A stretch of 64,000 nt of DNA from Gracilibacillus dipsosauri (GCF_003176895.1 NZ_QGTD01000008.1:62001-126000), one strand, 5' to 3'; shown: positions 16,944 through 25,815, counted from the first letter of the stretch. Notes: generated by a model from the letters alone, not told the origin. Numbers and translations are program-made.

Positions 16944-17660
16944 ATGTTCTTAAAAAGAATTACACTATTACATGAGCAAATTCCGTTTTATCGAGATTAT
17001 CCTTTCTCGATTCCGATAATAAAAAATTTCGAGGAATTGAACTTAAAAAGTAATGTAACGTTTTTTGTTGGAGAAAATGGATCAGGTAAATCTACGCTAT
17101 TAGAAGCAATTGCAGATAAATGCGGCTTTCATACAGCCGGTGGAAGTAGAAATAACCAATATGAGGTACATGCCTCAGAGTCTCCGCTAACAAAGTATAT
17201 TCGCCTTGCATGGTTGCCTAAGGTTACGAATGGCTTTTTTCTGCGTGCTGAAACCTTTTATCATTTTGCTTCCCATATTGATTCGGTTGAAGCATCATAT
17301 GCCTATGGTGGACGTTCATTACATGAGCAATCTCATGGAGAGTCTTTTCTATCCCTTTTTCTCCATCGATTTCATGGGAAAGCTATTTATTTGTTGGATG
17401 AACCTGAAGCAGCACTTTCTCCAAGTAGACAATTGACCTTCCTCAAAATACTTCACGACCTTACAAAAAACGACGAATGTCAATTTATTATCGCCACACA
17501 TTCTCCAATTTTACTAGGATGTCCTGACGCAACAATTCTAAGCTTTGATAATGAAAACATCGAAGAAATAAAATATGAAATGACAAATCATTACCAGCTA
17601 ACGAAGAACTTCTTACAGAATAGAGAGCGATATCTGTCTGAATTATTGCGAGAGGAATGA
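16944..17660 (+). CDS. Stand-alone AAA/ABC-type ATPase
   Basis: A 238-aa ATPase with all ABC ATPase motifs but no transporter partner: Walker A GENGSGKST (residues about 39-47), signature-like SHGESF near 130, Walker B IYLLDEPEAAL near 150 and an H-loop IIATHSPIL near 188. It resembles the small AAA_15/AAA_21-like family proteins of unknown cellular role. The ATG at 16944 is chosen over the GTG at 16932 because GGGTGAT is correctly spaced from it. Confidence 0.75.
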   Translation: MFLKRITLLHEQIPFYRDYPFSIPIIKNFEELNLKSNVTFFVGENGSGKSTLLEAIADKCGFHTAGGSRNNQYEVHASESPLTKYIRLAWLPKVTNGFFLRAETFYHFASHIDSVEASYAYGGRSLHEQSHGESFLSLFLHRFHGKAIYLLDEPEAALSPSRQLTFLKILHDLTKNDECQFIIATHSPILLGCPDATILSFDNENIEEIKYEMTNHYQLTKNFLQNRERYLSELLREE

Positions 17661-17960
17661 TTATTTTTCACTCTAAAATATATGGAAAAGGTGATACAAA
17701 GTGAAACTATATCGAATGACAAATATAAGAGCAAATAATTTTAGGAGAATTAACGTTACTGACATTCCAAAGTAGCTGAAAAACGGCGCGATTATAATGA
17801 CTGGGATTTAATTGGTTTACTGAACGATATCAAAAAGTTGTACCTACAATCCTTTCGCTTATAAAAATGAAACAATTAAGCAAAGCAGTGACATCATCGA
17901 TAGGACAATATCTTTTTCAACTGTTGTCACACATTAACGATTATTTGATTGAAAAAAATT
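17661..17960 (+). pseudogene. Possible gene remnant
   Basis: No intact gene lies here, but a ribosome-site-like GGTGATACAAAGTG at 17690 leads into a 24-codon frame from 17701. The stretch continues with protein-like translations in adjoining frames (DYNDWDLIGLLNDIKKLYL, then SSIGQYLFQLLSHINDYLIE) up to the terminator at 17961. This reads like a small gene broken by stops. The family is not recognised, and chance cannot be excluded. Confidence 0.3.
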
Positions 17961-17989
17961 GCTGAGCATATGTGCTTAGCAGTTTTTTT
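17961..17989 (+). terminator. Rho-independent terminator
   Basis: Stem GCTGAGCA / TGCTTAGC (one wobble) with loop TATG and an AGTTTTTTT tail. It closes the unit containing the ATPase at 16944. Confidence 0.85.
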
Positions 17990-18170
17990 ATCTAATCTTA
18001 AAAGATGCTAAATTGTAAATATTTCGATATCATAATAATAGTGCTTTTTTGTGCTGAATCAAATTTTACATCATTCACTACGACACACAAAAATCAAAAA
18101 ACGATATACTATATATACTTGTGTATAAAAACTTCGTAAGACTTAATCGAAAAAGGGGGAGGATTTTAAC

Positions 18171-18623
18171 TTGTCAAAACATGCTTCAGACGATACAATT
18201 GCGGATATTGAAAAAGAATTGCGTTATATCGCAGGAATTATCAAACAAAAGGGCAGGGAGATCTTACATAATTATCCGATAACTGCGCCACAATTTGTTG
18301 CACTTCAATTCCTGTTAGAATACGGTGATATGACGTTGGGAGAACTTTCCAATAAAATTCATCTCGCATTTAGTACGACAACTGATTTAGTGGATCGAAT
18401 GGAGAAAATAAATGTTGTCGAGAGAGTAAAAGACAAGAAAGACCGAAGAGTGGTACGGATTCACTTACTCGATGAAGGAAAAAAAATCATAAAAGAAGTA
18501 ATTGAAAAACGAAGAGACTATTTAGGTGAAGTATTAGCAAATGTAAAAGAAGATGACATCCAACAACTTTCCCACTTATTGCATGTTTTACATGCGGAAA
18601 TGAGGGAAAAAAAGAACGAATGA
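18171..18623 (+). CDS. ysmB: MarR family transcriptional regulator (YsmB-like)
   Basis: A 150-aa winged-helix regulator. The recognition region is MTLGELSNKIHLAFSTTTDLVDRMEKINVVERV and the wing is KDKKDRRVVRIHLLDEGKK. The position directly upstream of racE matches Bacillus ysmB. Its ligand and targets are unknown. TTG start with GGGGGAGG upstream. It ends 20 bases before racE, so the two are cotranscribed. Confidence 0.82.
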   Translation: MSKHASDDTIADIEKELRYIAGIIKQKGREILHNYPITAPQFVALQFLLEYGDMTLGELSNKIHLAFSTTTDLVDRMEKINVVERVKDKKDRRVVRIHLLDEGKKIIKEVIEKRRDYLGEVLANVKEDDIQQLSHLLHVLHAEMREKKNE

Positions 18624-18643
18624 ACAAACAAAGAGGCGATGAA

Positions 18644-19465
18644 ATGAAGCAACCAATTGGCGTGATTGATTCAGGAGTAGGTGGATTAACAGTAGCAATC
18701 GAATTAATGCGACAGTTACCAAAAGAATCGATCATTTATTTGGGAGATACGGAAAGATGCCCATATGGGCCTAGGCCGAAGGAAGAGGTAATTCAATATA
18801 CATGGGAAATGGTCCGTTTTTTACAAACAAAACAAATCAAAATGCTTGTTGTAGCGTGTAATACAGCGACTGCATTTACATTAGATTTATTGCGAGAGGA
18901 ATTAGATATACCGGTGATAGGGGTTATTCAACCAGGTGCAAGAGCAGCAATTACACATTCAAGAAGCTATGAAATTGGTGTTATTGGAACTGAAGGTACG
19001 ATAGGCAGTAAAGCTTATCCCTCTACCTTAAAACATATCAATGAAGGAATTAACGTATATGATTTAGCTTGCCCTAGATTTGTACCAATGGTAGAAAAAG
19101 GACTTATTTCTGGAGATCTAGCTTATGAAATTGTGCATAAATCGTTATTACCTTTAAAAAAACATAAAGAGATGGATACATTAATCCTTGGTTGTACACA
19201 TTATCCAATGATTCGTGAGTTAATACAGGAGGTAATGGGGCCTAGAGTTATTGTAATTTCTTCAGGGGAAGAAACCGCACGTGAGGTCAGTACAATTTTA
19301 GGTTACAATAGTAAGCTATATACAGGCGATCGCAAGCCAAAGCATTCTTTTTATACAACAGGAGACCCTGAAATTTTTAAAAAAATTGCTTCGAAATGGC
19401 TCAAGCAAAATATTGATATCGTTGAGAAAATTGAATTAGCAGAAGTACAAAGCATGGGATATTGA
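18644..19465 (+). CDS. racE: Glutamate racemase
   Basis: Makes D-glutamate for peptidoglycan from L-glutamate. The 273-aa protein shows IGVIDSGVGGLTV at its start, YLGDTERCPYGPR, the first catalytic cysteine in VVACNTATA (residue about 75) and the second in ILGCTHYP (about 186). The ATG at 18644 is preferred over 18620: it has GAGGCG upstream and gives the family start MKQPIGVIDSG. It is followed by gerM, rph, ysnA and ysnB as in Bacillus. Confidence 0.92.
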   Translation: MKQPIGVIDSGVGGLTVAIELMRQLPKESIIYLGDTERCPYGPRPKEEVIQYTWEMVRFLQTKQIKMLVVACNTATAFTLDLLREELDIPVIGVIQPGARAAITHSRSYEIGVIGTEGTIGSKAYPSTLKHINEGINVYDLACPRFVPMVEKGLISGDLAYEIVHKSLLPLKKHKEMDTLILGCTHYPMIRELIQEVMGPRVIVISSGEETAREVSTILGYNSKLYTGDRKPKHSFYTTGDPEIFKKIASKWLKQNIDIVEKIELAEVQSMGY

Positions 19466-19545
19466 TCTCATGTTTCTTTTTTTGGTCTATTTTACCTGAT
19501 AGCTCGTATATATAATAGTACAAACCATCGTAGGAGGTATCGGTT

Positions 19546-20688
19546 ATGAAAATCGATTTAACAAAAAAAGTGGTAGGCTTACTATTATTGAGTTTGTTGT
19601 TTTTAAGTGGATGTGGGGTGTTTAAAGGAGAGCAGACTTTAGAACAAATTGATTCTCCTCCTGAAGATGCACAATTTACAGATGATTTAGAAAATGCACC
19701 AGAGGAATCTGAAGATACAGGTGATGGGACAGAAGAGGGTGGAGAAGAAGGAATTGTAGAGGATGATAATGAAGGACAAACGGAAGACGAAGAATCCTCC
19801 ACTACAGGAGAATCTGTCTCAAGAATGCTTTATTTAATTGATCAAAACGGATTAGTCGTACCACATGAAGTAGAATTGCCAACACCTGCATCTAAAGAAG
19901 TAGCAAAACAAGTATTAGAGTATTTAGTAAAAGACGGTCCTGTAAGTTCCATGCTCCCAACAGGATTCCAAGCTGTACTTCCTGCTGGAACAGAAATATT
20001 ATCACTGAATTTGGAGGAAGGAACCTTAATTGTGGATGTCTCCGAGGAATTTAAGAATTATGAAGCGGAAAATGAAGCCAAAATCTTAGAAGCAATGACA
20101 TATACTTTAACACAATTTGAAAATGTGGAAAATGTACAGCTTCGTATTGACGGTCAAGCATTATCAGAAATGCCGGTAAATGGAACCCCTATAGAAAATG
20201 GATATTCAAGAGCAAATGGAATTAATGTTCATCAAGCAGCTGGAGTAGATTTCATGGAAAGTAAAGCAACTACGCTTTACTTTCCAATGCAAGGTGAGGA
20301 ATCTGTTTATTTTGTTCCGATTACACAGCATGTAGAAACTACTGGCGATAATGCTTATCAAAATATTGTACAAGCATTACTTGATGGGCCAGGATTTGAT
20401 CTTCCACTGACACCTTATATGAATACAGGTTCTGCTCTTACAGCAGAACCTGTTATGAAGGATGGCGTACTGTCCTTAACTTTTAATGAAAATATTCTAT
20501 CTAATAGTGAAAAAAGTGTGATTGCAGATGAGGTAATGAAGTCGATTGTCTTAACATTAACGGAGCAGGAAGGAATCAATGCCGTCGAGGTAATGGTTGA
20601 AAACCATGAGCAAGTTTTCAATGAAAAAGAACAGCCATACAATGAGCCTGTCTCTAAAGACATGGTCGTGCCAACAGAAAGCATTTAG
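19546..20688 (+). CDS. gerM: Spore germination / sporulation lipoprotein GerM
   Basis: A 380-aa lipoprotein: signal sequence with lipobox LFLSGC near residue 23, an acidic, Gly/Glu-rich linker (about 30-90), then two GerMN domains (about 95-210 and 235-365). GerM is needed for normal spore formation and germination in Bacillus subtilis. It has an outer-membrane-pilotin-like fold and acts at the mother cell-forespore channel. TAGGAGG precedes the ATG, and a terminator follows at 20696. Confidence 0.9.
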   Translation: MKIDLTKKVVGLLLLSLLFLSGCGVFKGEQTLEQIDSPPEDAQFTDDLENAPEESEDTGDGTEEGGEEGIVEDDNEGQTEDEESSTTGESVSRMLYLIDQNGLVVPHEVELPTPASKEVAKQVLEYLVKDGPVSSMLPTGFQAVLPAGTEILSLNLEEGTLIVDVSEEFKNYEAENEAKILEAMTYTLTQFENVENVQLRIDGQALSEMPVNGTPIENGYSRANGINVHQAAGVDFMESKATTLYFPMQGEESVYFVPITQHVETTGDNAYQNIVQALLDGPGFDLPLTPYMNTGSALTAEPVMKDGVLSLTFNENILSNSEKSVIADEVMKSIVLTLTEQEGINAVEVMVENHEQVFNEKEQPYNEPVSKDMVVPTESI

Positions 20689-20695
20689 ATAGATG

Positions 20696-20732
20696 AAGCC
20701 TCATACTTTAATGTGTGAGGCTTTCTTATTTT
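20696..20732 (+). terminator. gerM terminator
   Basis: Stem GCCTCATAC / GTGTGAGGC with a TTTAAT loop and a TTTCTTATTTTATT tail. Confidence 0.85.
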
Positions 20733-20821
20733 ATTAATAATTTTAGATCAATTGGTGTATGAAACCTCAACTGTTATCCAAAAATATGTTAAGATAAAAA
20801 AGAATGTTAGGAGGAAGTTAG

Positions 20822-21565
20822 ATGCGAGAGTCAGGGAGAGAAGTAAATCAATTAAGGAATATTGATATTATTACTAATTTTACGAAACATGCAGAAGGAT
20901 CTGTATTAATAACAGTCGGAGATACGAAAGTTATTTGTAATGCGAGTGTTGAGGATAGAGTTCCACCATTTATGAGAGGTTCTGGGAAAGGCTGGATAAC
21001 AGCAGAATATGCAATGCTTCCGAGGGCAACAGAAACCCGTAATATTCGTGAATCATCGAAGGGAAAAGTATCTGGACGAACAATGGAGATTCAACGTTTG
21101 ATTGGACGGTCTTTACGTGCAGTAGTCGATTTGGATGCCATTGGAGAGAGGACGATTTGGATTGACTGTGATGTCATTCAAGCGGATGGAGGGACTAGAA
21201 CTGCATCTATTACTGGGGCTTTTGTTGCAATGGTATTGGCGTTAGGAAAACTCGTCGAAAAAGATGTTCTGAAAGAATTACCTATCAAGGATTATTTAGC
21301 AGCTATTTCCGTAGGTGTTTTGCCTGATGGAACAGAAATCCTGGATTTAGAATATGTAGAGGATAGTATAGCACATGTCGATATGAATGTTGTCATGACT
21401 GGTAAAGGCGAATTTGTCGAATTACAAGGTACAGGTGAAGAAGCTACCTTTACTCGAAATCAACTAATGACGATGTTAGATTTAGCAGATAAAGGATTGA
21501 ATGAGATATTTAAAATACAAGAAGATGCTATTCAATCATATAAAGACATGTTAGATATAAGTTGA
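20822..21565 (+). CDS. rph: Ribonuclease PH
   Basis: Phosphate-dependent 3' exoribonuclease that trims tRNA precursors. The 247-aa protein has the family blocks [54 protein letters not shown] and [27 protein letters not shown] precedes the ATG. It is directly followed by ysnA. Confidence 0.93.
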   Translation: MRESGREVNQLRNIDIITNFTKHAEGSVLITVGDTKVICNASVEDRVPPFMRGSGKGWITAEYAMLPRATETRNIRESSKGKVSGRTMEIQRLIGRSLRAVVDLDAIGERTIWIDCDVIQADGGTRTASITGAFVAMVLALGKLVEKDVLKELPIKDYLAAISVGVLPDGTEILDLEYVEDSIAHVDMNVVMTGKGEFVELQGTGEEATFTRNQLMTMLDLADKGLNEIFKIQEDAIQSYKDMLDIS

Positions 21566-21576
21566 GGAGTTATATC

Positions 21577-22167
21577 ATGAAAGAATTAATTATTGCGACA
21601 AAGAATAAAGGGAAAATTAGGGATTTCGAACAATTATTCTCCCCTTTTTCTATCCAAGTGAAGTCATTATTAGATATAGAAGGAATAGAGGATATTGAAG
21701 AGACAGGATCAACCTTTGAGGAAAACGCAGCGATTAAGGCAGAAGCTATCTCGAATAAGTTCGGTGTTACTGTCATTGCAGATGATTCTGGATTAGTTGT
21801 GGATGCATTAAATGGTGCACCAGGAGTATATTCTGCTAGGTATGCAGGTGAGGATAAAGATGATCAAGCAAATATAGAGAAAGTACTGTCCGAATTACAA
21901 GGTACTTCAGAAGAAAACCGAACCGCACGATTTGTTTGTGTTTTAGCCGTGTCACAGCCAGCCAAAGAGACCTTTTTTACACGTGGAGAATGTGAGGGGA
22001 CCATCGGTTATCAAGTAAAGGGTGAGCACGGTTTTGGATATGATCCTATTTTTTATCCCCTAAATAGTAGGAGAACGATGGCTGAGATGAGACCAGAAGA
22101 AAAAAATCAAATAAGTCACCGAAAAAAAGCGTTAGACCAGTTAAAGAAGTGGGTAGAACAATTATAG
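21577..22167 (+). CDS. rdgB: Non-canonical purine NTP pyrophosphatase (RdgB/HAM1 family)
   Basis: Hydrolyses dITP, XTP and ITP to the monophosphates, keeping them out of DNA. The 196-aa protein starts IIATKNKGKIRDF, has ETGSTFEENAAIKA, IADDSGLVVDALNGAPGVYSARYAG, GFGYDPIF and SHRKKAL. The ATG at 21577 is used because GAGGAG is well placed and the first residues then match the family. Corresponds to Bacillus ysnA. Confidence 0.92.
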   Translation: MKELIIATKNKGKIRDFEQLFSPFSIQVKSLLDIEGIEDIEETGSTFEENAAIKAEAISNKFGVTVIADDSGLVVDALNGAPGVYSARYAGEDKDDQANIEKVLSELQGTSEENRTARFVCVLAVSQPAKETFFTRGECEGTIGYQVKGEHGFGYDPIFYPLNSRRTMAEMRPEEKNQISHRKKALDQLKKWVEQL

Positions 22168-22198
22168 ATACTGATATGTGTTGCAAGGGGATGAAATT

Positions 22199-22720
22199 AT
22201 GTTAAAGGTACTAATAATAAGTGATAGTCATGGCTGGGAAGAGGAAGTAATGGAAATAAAACAGCGTCACCAGCACGAGGTTGATGCCATGATTCATTGT
22301 GGTGATTCAGAACTATCACATGATAGTAGGGAACTGGAAGGGATACATACAGTGCAAGGAAACATGGACTTTGATAGTAAGCTACCTGAAGAGCTCTCTT
22401 TTGAGGTTGGTAAATTTCATTTTTTCGTAGCACATGGCCATTTACACCAAATAAAGACAACATTAATGCCCATTTCCTATCGTGCCGATGAGGAAGGTGC
22501 CAATATTGTTTGTTTTGGTCATTCTCACATTCCTGGAGTAGAGAAGGTCGAGAATAAGCTTTTTATAAATCCTGGTAGCATTAGATTACCACGAACTTCA
22601 CACCCAGGTTCCTATGTGCTTTTATCTGCAGATGAGGCTCTAAAGGAGATATCAGTGAATTTTTATACAAAAGATGGAGATGAAATTTCAGCTTTAGCTT
22701 ATCAGACATCCTTGGCATAG
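22199..22720 (+). CDS. ysnB: Metallophosphoesterase, YfcE/YsnB family
   Basis: A 173-aa calcineurin-like phosphodiesterase. All metal-ligand motifs are present: ISDSHG, HCGDSE, QGNMD, AHGHLH and FGHSHIP. Family members hydrolyse phosphodiesters in vitro; the physiological substrate is unclear. AAGGGG precedes the ATG at 22199. A strong hairpin at 22724 closes the operon. Confidence 0.88.
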   Translation: MLKVLIISDSHGWEEEVMEIKQRHQHEVDAMIHCGDSELSHDSRELEGIHTVQGNMDFDSKLPEELSFEVGKFHFFVAHGHLHQIKTTLMPISYRADEEGANIVCFGHSHIPGVEKVENKLFINPGSIRLPRTSHPGSYVLLSADEALKEISVNFYTKDGDEISALAYQTSLA

Positions 22721-22723
22721 TCA

Positions 22724-22750
22724 GATCAACAGGGTAACTCCCTGTTGATC
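22724..22750 (+). terminator. Hairpin after ysnB
   Basis: Perfect 11-bp stem GATCAACAGGG / CCCTGTTGATC with a five-base loop. It is followed by AAAAAAT and not T's, so it is an atypical terminator or 3' stabiliser. Confidence 0.55.
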
Positions 22751-22779
22751 AAAAAATAAGAAAGAATCCAAAGAAAGTG

Positions 22780-22808
22780 TTGACTTTTATCGGCAATGTT
22801 TATATAAT
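22780..22808 (+). promoter_or_regulatory. Sigma-A promoter of the tRNA cluster
   Basis: TTGACT at 22780-22785 and TATAAT at 22803-22808 with exact 17-base spacing. The strength fits a stable-RNA promoter. Confidence 0.8.
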
Positions 22809-22887
22809 ATTACTTGTCCGCTAAAAAGTCGGATACTTACATAACTTTTCAAATGAATCAGATCTTACTTAAAACAGAAGAATAAAT

Positions 22888-22918
22888 GCGGGTGTAGTTT
22901 AGTGGTAAAACCTCAGCC
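22888..22918 (+). pseudogene. Truncated tRNA-Gly copy (5' half)
   Basis: The first 31 bases of the tRNA-Gly at 23046 are repeated here exactly: acceptor 5' strand, D arm and the 5' side of the anticodon stem. The match stops at the anticodon loop, where unrelated sequence begins. It has no T arm or acceptor 3' strand and cannot be a functional tRNA. Confidence 0.85.
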
Positions 22919-23043
22919 ACGAGCAATGCATCCACCGAGTAACCGGCGAGTTGCTCCGAAGCATCCATCATCATTGGTTAAGCTAGAAGATGCAGGAGCA
23001 TGATGGGCGTCATATACAATTTTATAATACTATTAATAATAAT
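22919..23043 (+). other. Structured insert between the broken and intact tRNA-Gly
   Basis: About 125 bases of unknown origin. GAGCAA (22921) and TTGCTC (22951) can pair, as can CCATCAT (22965) with ATGATGG (22999). Short words such as GCATCC recur. No reading frame is convincing. It lies inside the transcribed tRNA unit. Confidence 0.45.
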
Positions 23044-23045
23044 GC

Positions 23046-23119
23046 GCGGGTGTAGTTTAGTGGTAAAACCTCAGCCTTCCAAGCTGATGTCGAGGGTTCG
23101 ATTCCCTTCACCCGCTCCA
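23046..23119 (+). tRNA. tRNA-Gly (anticodon UCC)
   Basis: 74-base cloverleaf including encoded CCA: acceptor GCGGGTG / CACCCGC, anticodon loop CTTCCAA, T arm GAGGGTTCGATTCCCTT. Confidence 0.95.
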
Positions 23120-23120
23120 T

Positions 23121-23194
23121 GTCCCAGTAGCTCAGCAGGATAGAGCAACAGCCTTCTAAGCTGTGGGTCGGGAGTTCGAATCTCTCCTGGGACG
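23121..23194 (+). tRNA. tRNA-Arg (anticodon UCU)
   Basis: 74-base cloverleaf without encoded CCA: acceptor GTCCCAG / CTGGGAC, discriminator G, anticodon loop CTTCTAA, T arm CGGGAGTTCGAATCTCTCC. It starts two bases after the tRNA-Gly. Confidence 0.93.
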
Positions 23195-23230
23195 TTACCA
23201 CGTAAGAATAAGTAAGAAAATAAAAATGCG

Positions 23231-23276
23231 AAAACCGCTGTAAATGTTGTTATATCAATGTTTATAGCGGTTTTTT
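23231..23276 (+). terminator. Terminator of the tRNA cluster
   Basis: Fourteen-base stem AAAACCGCTGTAAA / TTTATAGCGGTTTT (one wobble), 16-base loop, then TTTTTTC. Confidence 0.85.
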
Positions 23277-23396
23277 CTTAAAATAAAAAGTACCAAAAGA
23301 ACATAATAATTTGGGGCTCTATACTGAATGTGGTGCTGAAAAAAGGTTATTAACGGGCAATGGGCTTATAGATATTGGGAGAGGAGAACTCCATTT

Positions 23397-23834
23397 ATGG
23401 AAATTAGAAAACCTAATGATTCGGAGTATAAAAAGATTTTATCACTTGCACCACAAGCATTATTCGATGGTACATTAGGCGAGGCAAATCCGTCAGATGA
23501 AAAAGTCAAACAACTTGTTGAACCATTATTGAAGAAAGGAAGCTATTATTTGATAGCAACTGAAGGCAATAATCTAATGGGTTGGATTCTTATAGGAACA
23601 AGTAAAGACCAATTTACTGAAAAAATATGTGGATTTATTTATGAATTATATGTGTTAGATGAATTTAGGGGAAATGGAATTTCAAAACAATTGATGGAAA
23701 CTGGTATCGACCATTTTAAACAAGATGGATATTCAGAGGTTCGTTTAAGTGTATATGCAGGAAATCAAGCAAATAAACTTTATGAAAAATTAGGATTCAA
23801 AAATAGAACCATTACAATGAGTATGACCATTTAA
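23397..23834 (+). CDS. GNAT family N-acetyltransferase
   Basis: A 145-aa acetyltransferase: YELYVLDEFRGNGISKQLMETG holds the acetyl-CoA loop (RGNGIS), and VYAGNQANKLYEKLGFKNR is the late helix. AGAGGAG precedes the ATG. It stands alone after the tRNA pair in a stretch with other decayed genes. The acceptor is unknown. Confidence 0.75.
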   Translation: MEIRKPNDSEYKKILSLAPQALFDGTLGEANPSDEKVKQLVEPLLKKGSYYLIATEGNNLMGWILIGTSKDQFTEKICGFIYELYVLDEFRGNGISKQLMETGIDHFKQDGYSEVRLSVYAGNQANKLYEKLGFKNRTITMSMTI

Positions 23835-24112
23835 AACAAACAACTTTATGAATAACTAATTGAGTGGTTTATTGAGGATTGGAGAACTCAAGATGGTTTT
23901 CGACCATTTTATCGAAAAAATCAATATTAAAAAAAGTCACAGCGATAAATACTGAATTAGGATTATAAAATAACTATATTATGAATTGTAGTAAATAGCT
24001 TGTTAATCTAAAAAAGGAGGCACTGTATGGGTGCTCCAGAAGAAAATAATGAGACAGATTATAAGTTTCGTATTTAGTAAAAAAGAATATTACCGTGCAA
24101 GACTTCTAACAG
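23835..24112 (+). other. Decayed intergenic stretch
   Basis: No intact gene. A protein-like run with EWFIEDWRTQDGFRPFYRKN can be read at about 23862-23930. A good AGGAGG site at 24015 leads only into a 16-codon frame from 24027. These look like gene remnants of unrecognised origin. Confidence 0.4.
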
Positions 24113-24541
24113 TTAGTTAGAATAATCAATATATTTTCTGAAATTGTCTACAATTGCTTGCCATCCTTTTTTGGCATTGCGATTTCATTAGTGTCCTCTG
24201 CTTCAAAAGCTTCCGTAATCCTAGTCTCGTTTTCATGGTCAATAAAAGTTACAGTATCTTTTCGTCCATCATCAAGAGTAAATCCGATAATTTCATTTTT
24301 TCTCAATTCAGCTTAAACCCCACTAATATCAAAACCCAAACTCCCGTCTTTTGCTTCCATTCTGGTAACGCATTTTCCTCCAACCCTTAAATCATTTTCG
24401 GCGTTTGGTGCATGCTAATCATCAGTAGCAAAATACCACTTTGTTATGTGCTCTGGCTTCGTTCAATACTCCCACACTTTCCAATAGGAGCATGAACTGT
24501 CGTTTCAACTGTCATCGTTACTGGTTTATTTGTTCCCATTC
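24113..24541 (-). pseudogene. SRPBCC/AHSA1-domain protein pseudogene
   Basis: Read on the minus strand, the three frames together give an AHSA1-type protein: MGTNKPVTMTVETTVHAP, then HITKWYFATDD, HAPNAENDLRVGGK, VTRMEAKDG, FTLDDGRK, ITEAFEAEDTNE and GWQAIVDNFRKYI. In-frame stops follow ATDD and GFDISGV, and at least two frameshifts are present. GGAGG still precedes the ATG at 24541. The family is usually an activator-of-Hsp90-like or polyketide-cyclase-like small ligand binder. This copy is dead. Confidence 0.85.
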
Positions 24542-24831
24542 CAAGACCTCCTATTATTAATTCAAACTTACTGTTTATCGTAGCAAATAATTGGTTGTAG
24601 ATTTCTTCTAGATTGCTTTGATTTTAGATTTAATTTTTTGCACATATGGCTGAAAAGAAAGCTTCAAGATATGCTATTAAACAACATTATCCTTCATTAT
24701 TTGGTAAAAAGTTTACGTTCTTATTATAGTGAATAGCTGCATCCGTATTAATATAGTTGAAACAAGGTTAAGTAGATGTTTTCTTTATGCTATAGTAGAA
24801 TAATCTAATGCTTTAAATAATTATAAAATTT
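24542..24831. other. Non-coding stretch
   Basis: AT-rich sequence without a supported gene. Nothing recognised besides the promoter-like tail of the broken minus-strand gene. Confidence 0.4.
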
Positions 24832-24870
24832 CTTCAAAGTGATTTGACGGGAGCTCGAATCTTTTCTAGG
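24832..24870 (+). pseudogene. Degenerate tRNA 3' half (tRNA-Arg-like)
   Basis: Ungapped alignment to the tRNA-Arg at 23121-23194 from the anticodon loop (CTTCAAAG against CTTCTAAG) through the T arm (CGGGAGCTCGAATCT against CGGGAGTTCGAATCT) to CTAGG. About 19 of 24 bases match in the T-arm part. The acceptor end is gone. It looks like a decayed duplicate, possibly the far end of an old tRNA-targeted insertion. Confidence 0.45.
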
Positions 24871-24917
24871 TTTATTAAAAAGATTTACTTACAACATTAC
24901 TGCTAGGAGGAGACTCT

Positions 24918-25646
24918 TTGGATGCTTTGTTTATTTTTATGGTAATTATTTTGGTAGCATCGATTCTACAAACGAGCACTGGTTTTGGTTTTTCCATTAT
25001 GGCAACCCCTTTTTTATTGTACTTATTTCGGCCACAAGAAGCGATCCAAATCAATATTATTTTATCTTTAATTATCTCTTTAGCTTTAATGTGGAAAATT
25101 AGAAGTGAAGTCGATTTCCAACTTTTTAAAAGATTTACACTAGGAAGTTTGTTTGGTATACCACTTGGTATCGTGATTTTTTTAATCATGAACCTGAGCA
25201 TTTTTAAATTAAGTGTAAGTTGCCTACTTTTGTTCTTAACCTTATTATTAATAGTGAAATTTAAAATCAAAGCAACCCCATTTAGAGATTATATTATTGG
25301 GGGGTTATCAGGAGTTTTAACCACAAGTATTGGAATGCCAGGACCACCATTATTACTTTATTTTACAGGGACAGCTACAAAAAAAGAAAAATTAAGAGCT
25401 ACAACACTTGCTTTTTACTTATTCATATATTTCGTTAGTCTTCTAACTCAAATTACCTTTGCTGGGACTAGCAAACTAATATGGGAATCAAGCTTATTTG
25501 TGATACCTGTCGTTATACTTGGACTGCTTTTAGGTAATTATTTATTCACTCTATTTACAGAGAAGATATTTCGAATAACTACATATATTCTACTTTGTAG
25601 TTCAGGGCTATACCTTCTTTTGGATAGTATAATTGACTTGTTTTGA
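24918..25646 (+). CDS. TSUP family transporter (TauE/SafE)
   Basis: A 242-aa integral membrane protein with about eight segments. QTSTGFGFSIMATPFLLYLF and GGLSGVLTTSIGMPGPPLLLYF are the two repeated family motifs. Members export sulfite, sulfoacetate or related organic anions; the substrate here is unknown. TTG start at 24918, seven bases after AGGAGG. Confidence 0.85.
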   Translation: MDALFIFMVIILVASILQTSTGFGFSIMATPFLLYLFRPQEAIQINIILSLIISLALMWKIRSEVDFQLFKRFTLGSLFGIPLGIVIFLIMNLSIFKLSVSCLLLFLTLLLIVKFKIKATPFRDYIIGGLSGVLTTSIGMPGPPLLLYFTGTATKKEKLRATTLAFYLFIYFVSLLTQITFAGTSKLIWESSLFVIPVVILGLLLGNYLFTLFTEKIFRITTYILLCSSGLYLLLDSIIDLF

Positions 25647-25786
25647 AATAATTTTTATTGGGAATATATAGCTAAACATTTATATGAGAGCTTTTATTAT
25701 GGCAAACTGTTAGCCATCAAATTTTTTCTATACCGATAGTGTAAAAAATGTGAGCTTGTTCAAACTAATATCAAAGCTAACAAAAC

Positions 25787-25815
25787 TTGTTACTTAACCC
25801 GATACACCATATAAT
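25787..25815 (+). promoter_or_regulatory. Sigma-A promoter of ysoA
   Basis: TTGTTA at 25787-25792 and TATAAT at 25810-25815 with 17-base spacing, 27 bases before the ysoA start. Confidence 0.65.

Noticed and set aside
24154-24390. 78-codon plus-strand open frame
   Set aside because: It is antisense to the broken AHSA1 gene, has no ribosome site, and its translation looks like a shadow of that gene.
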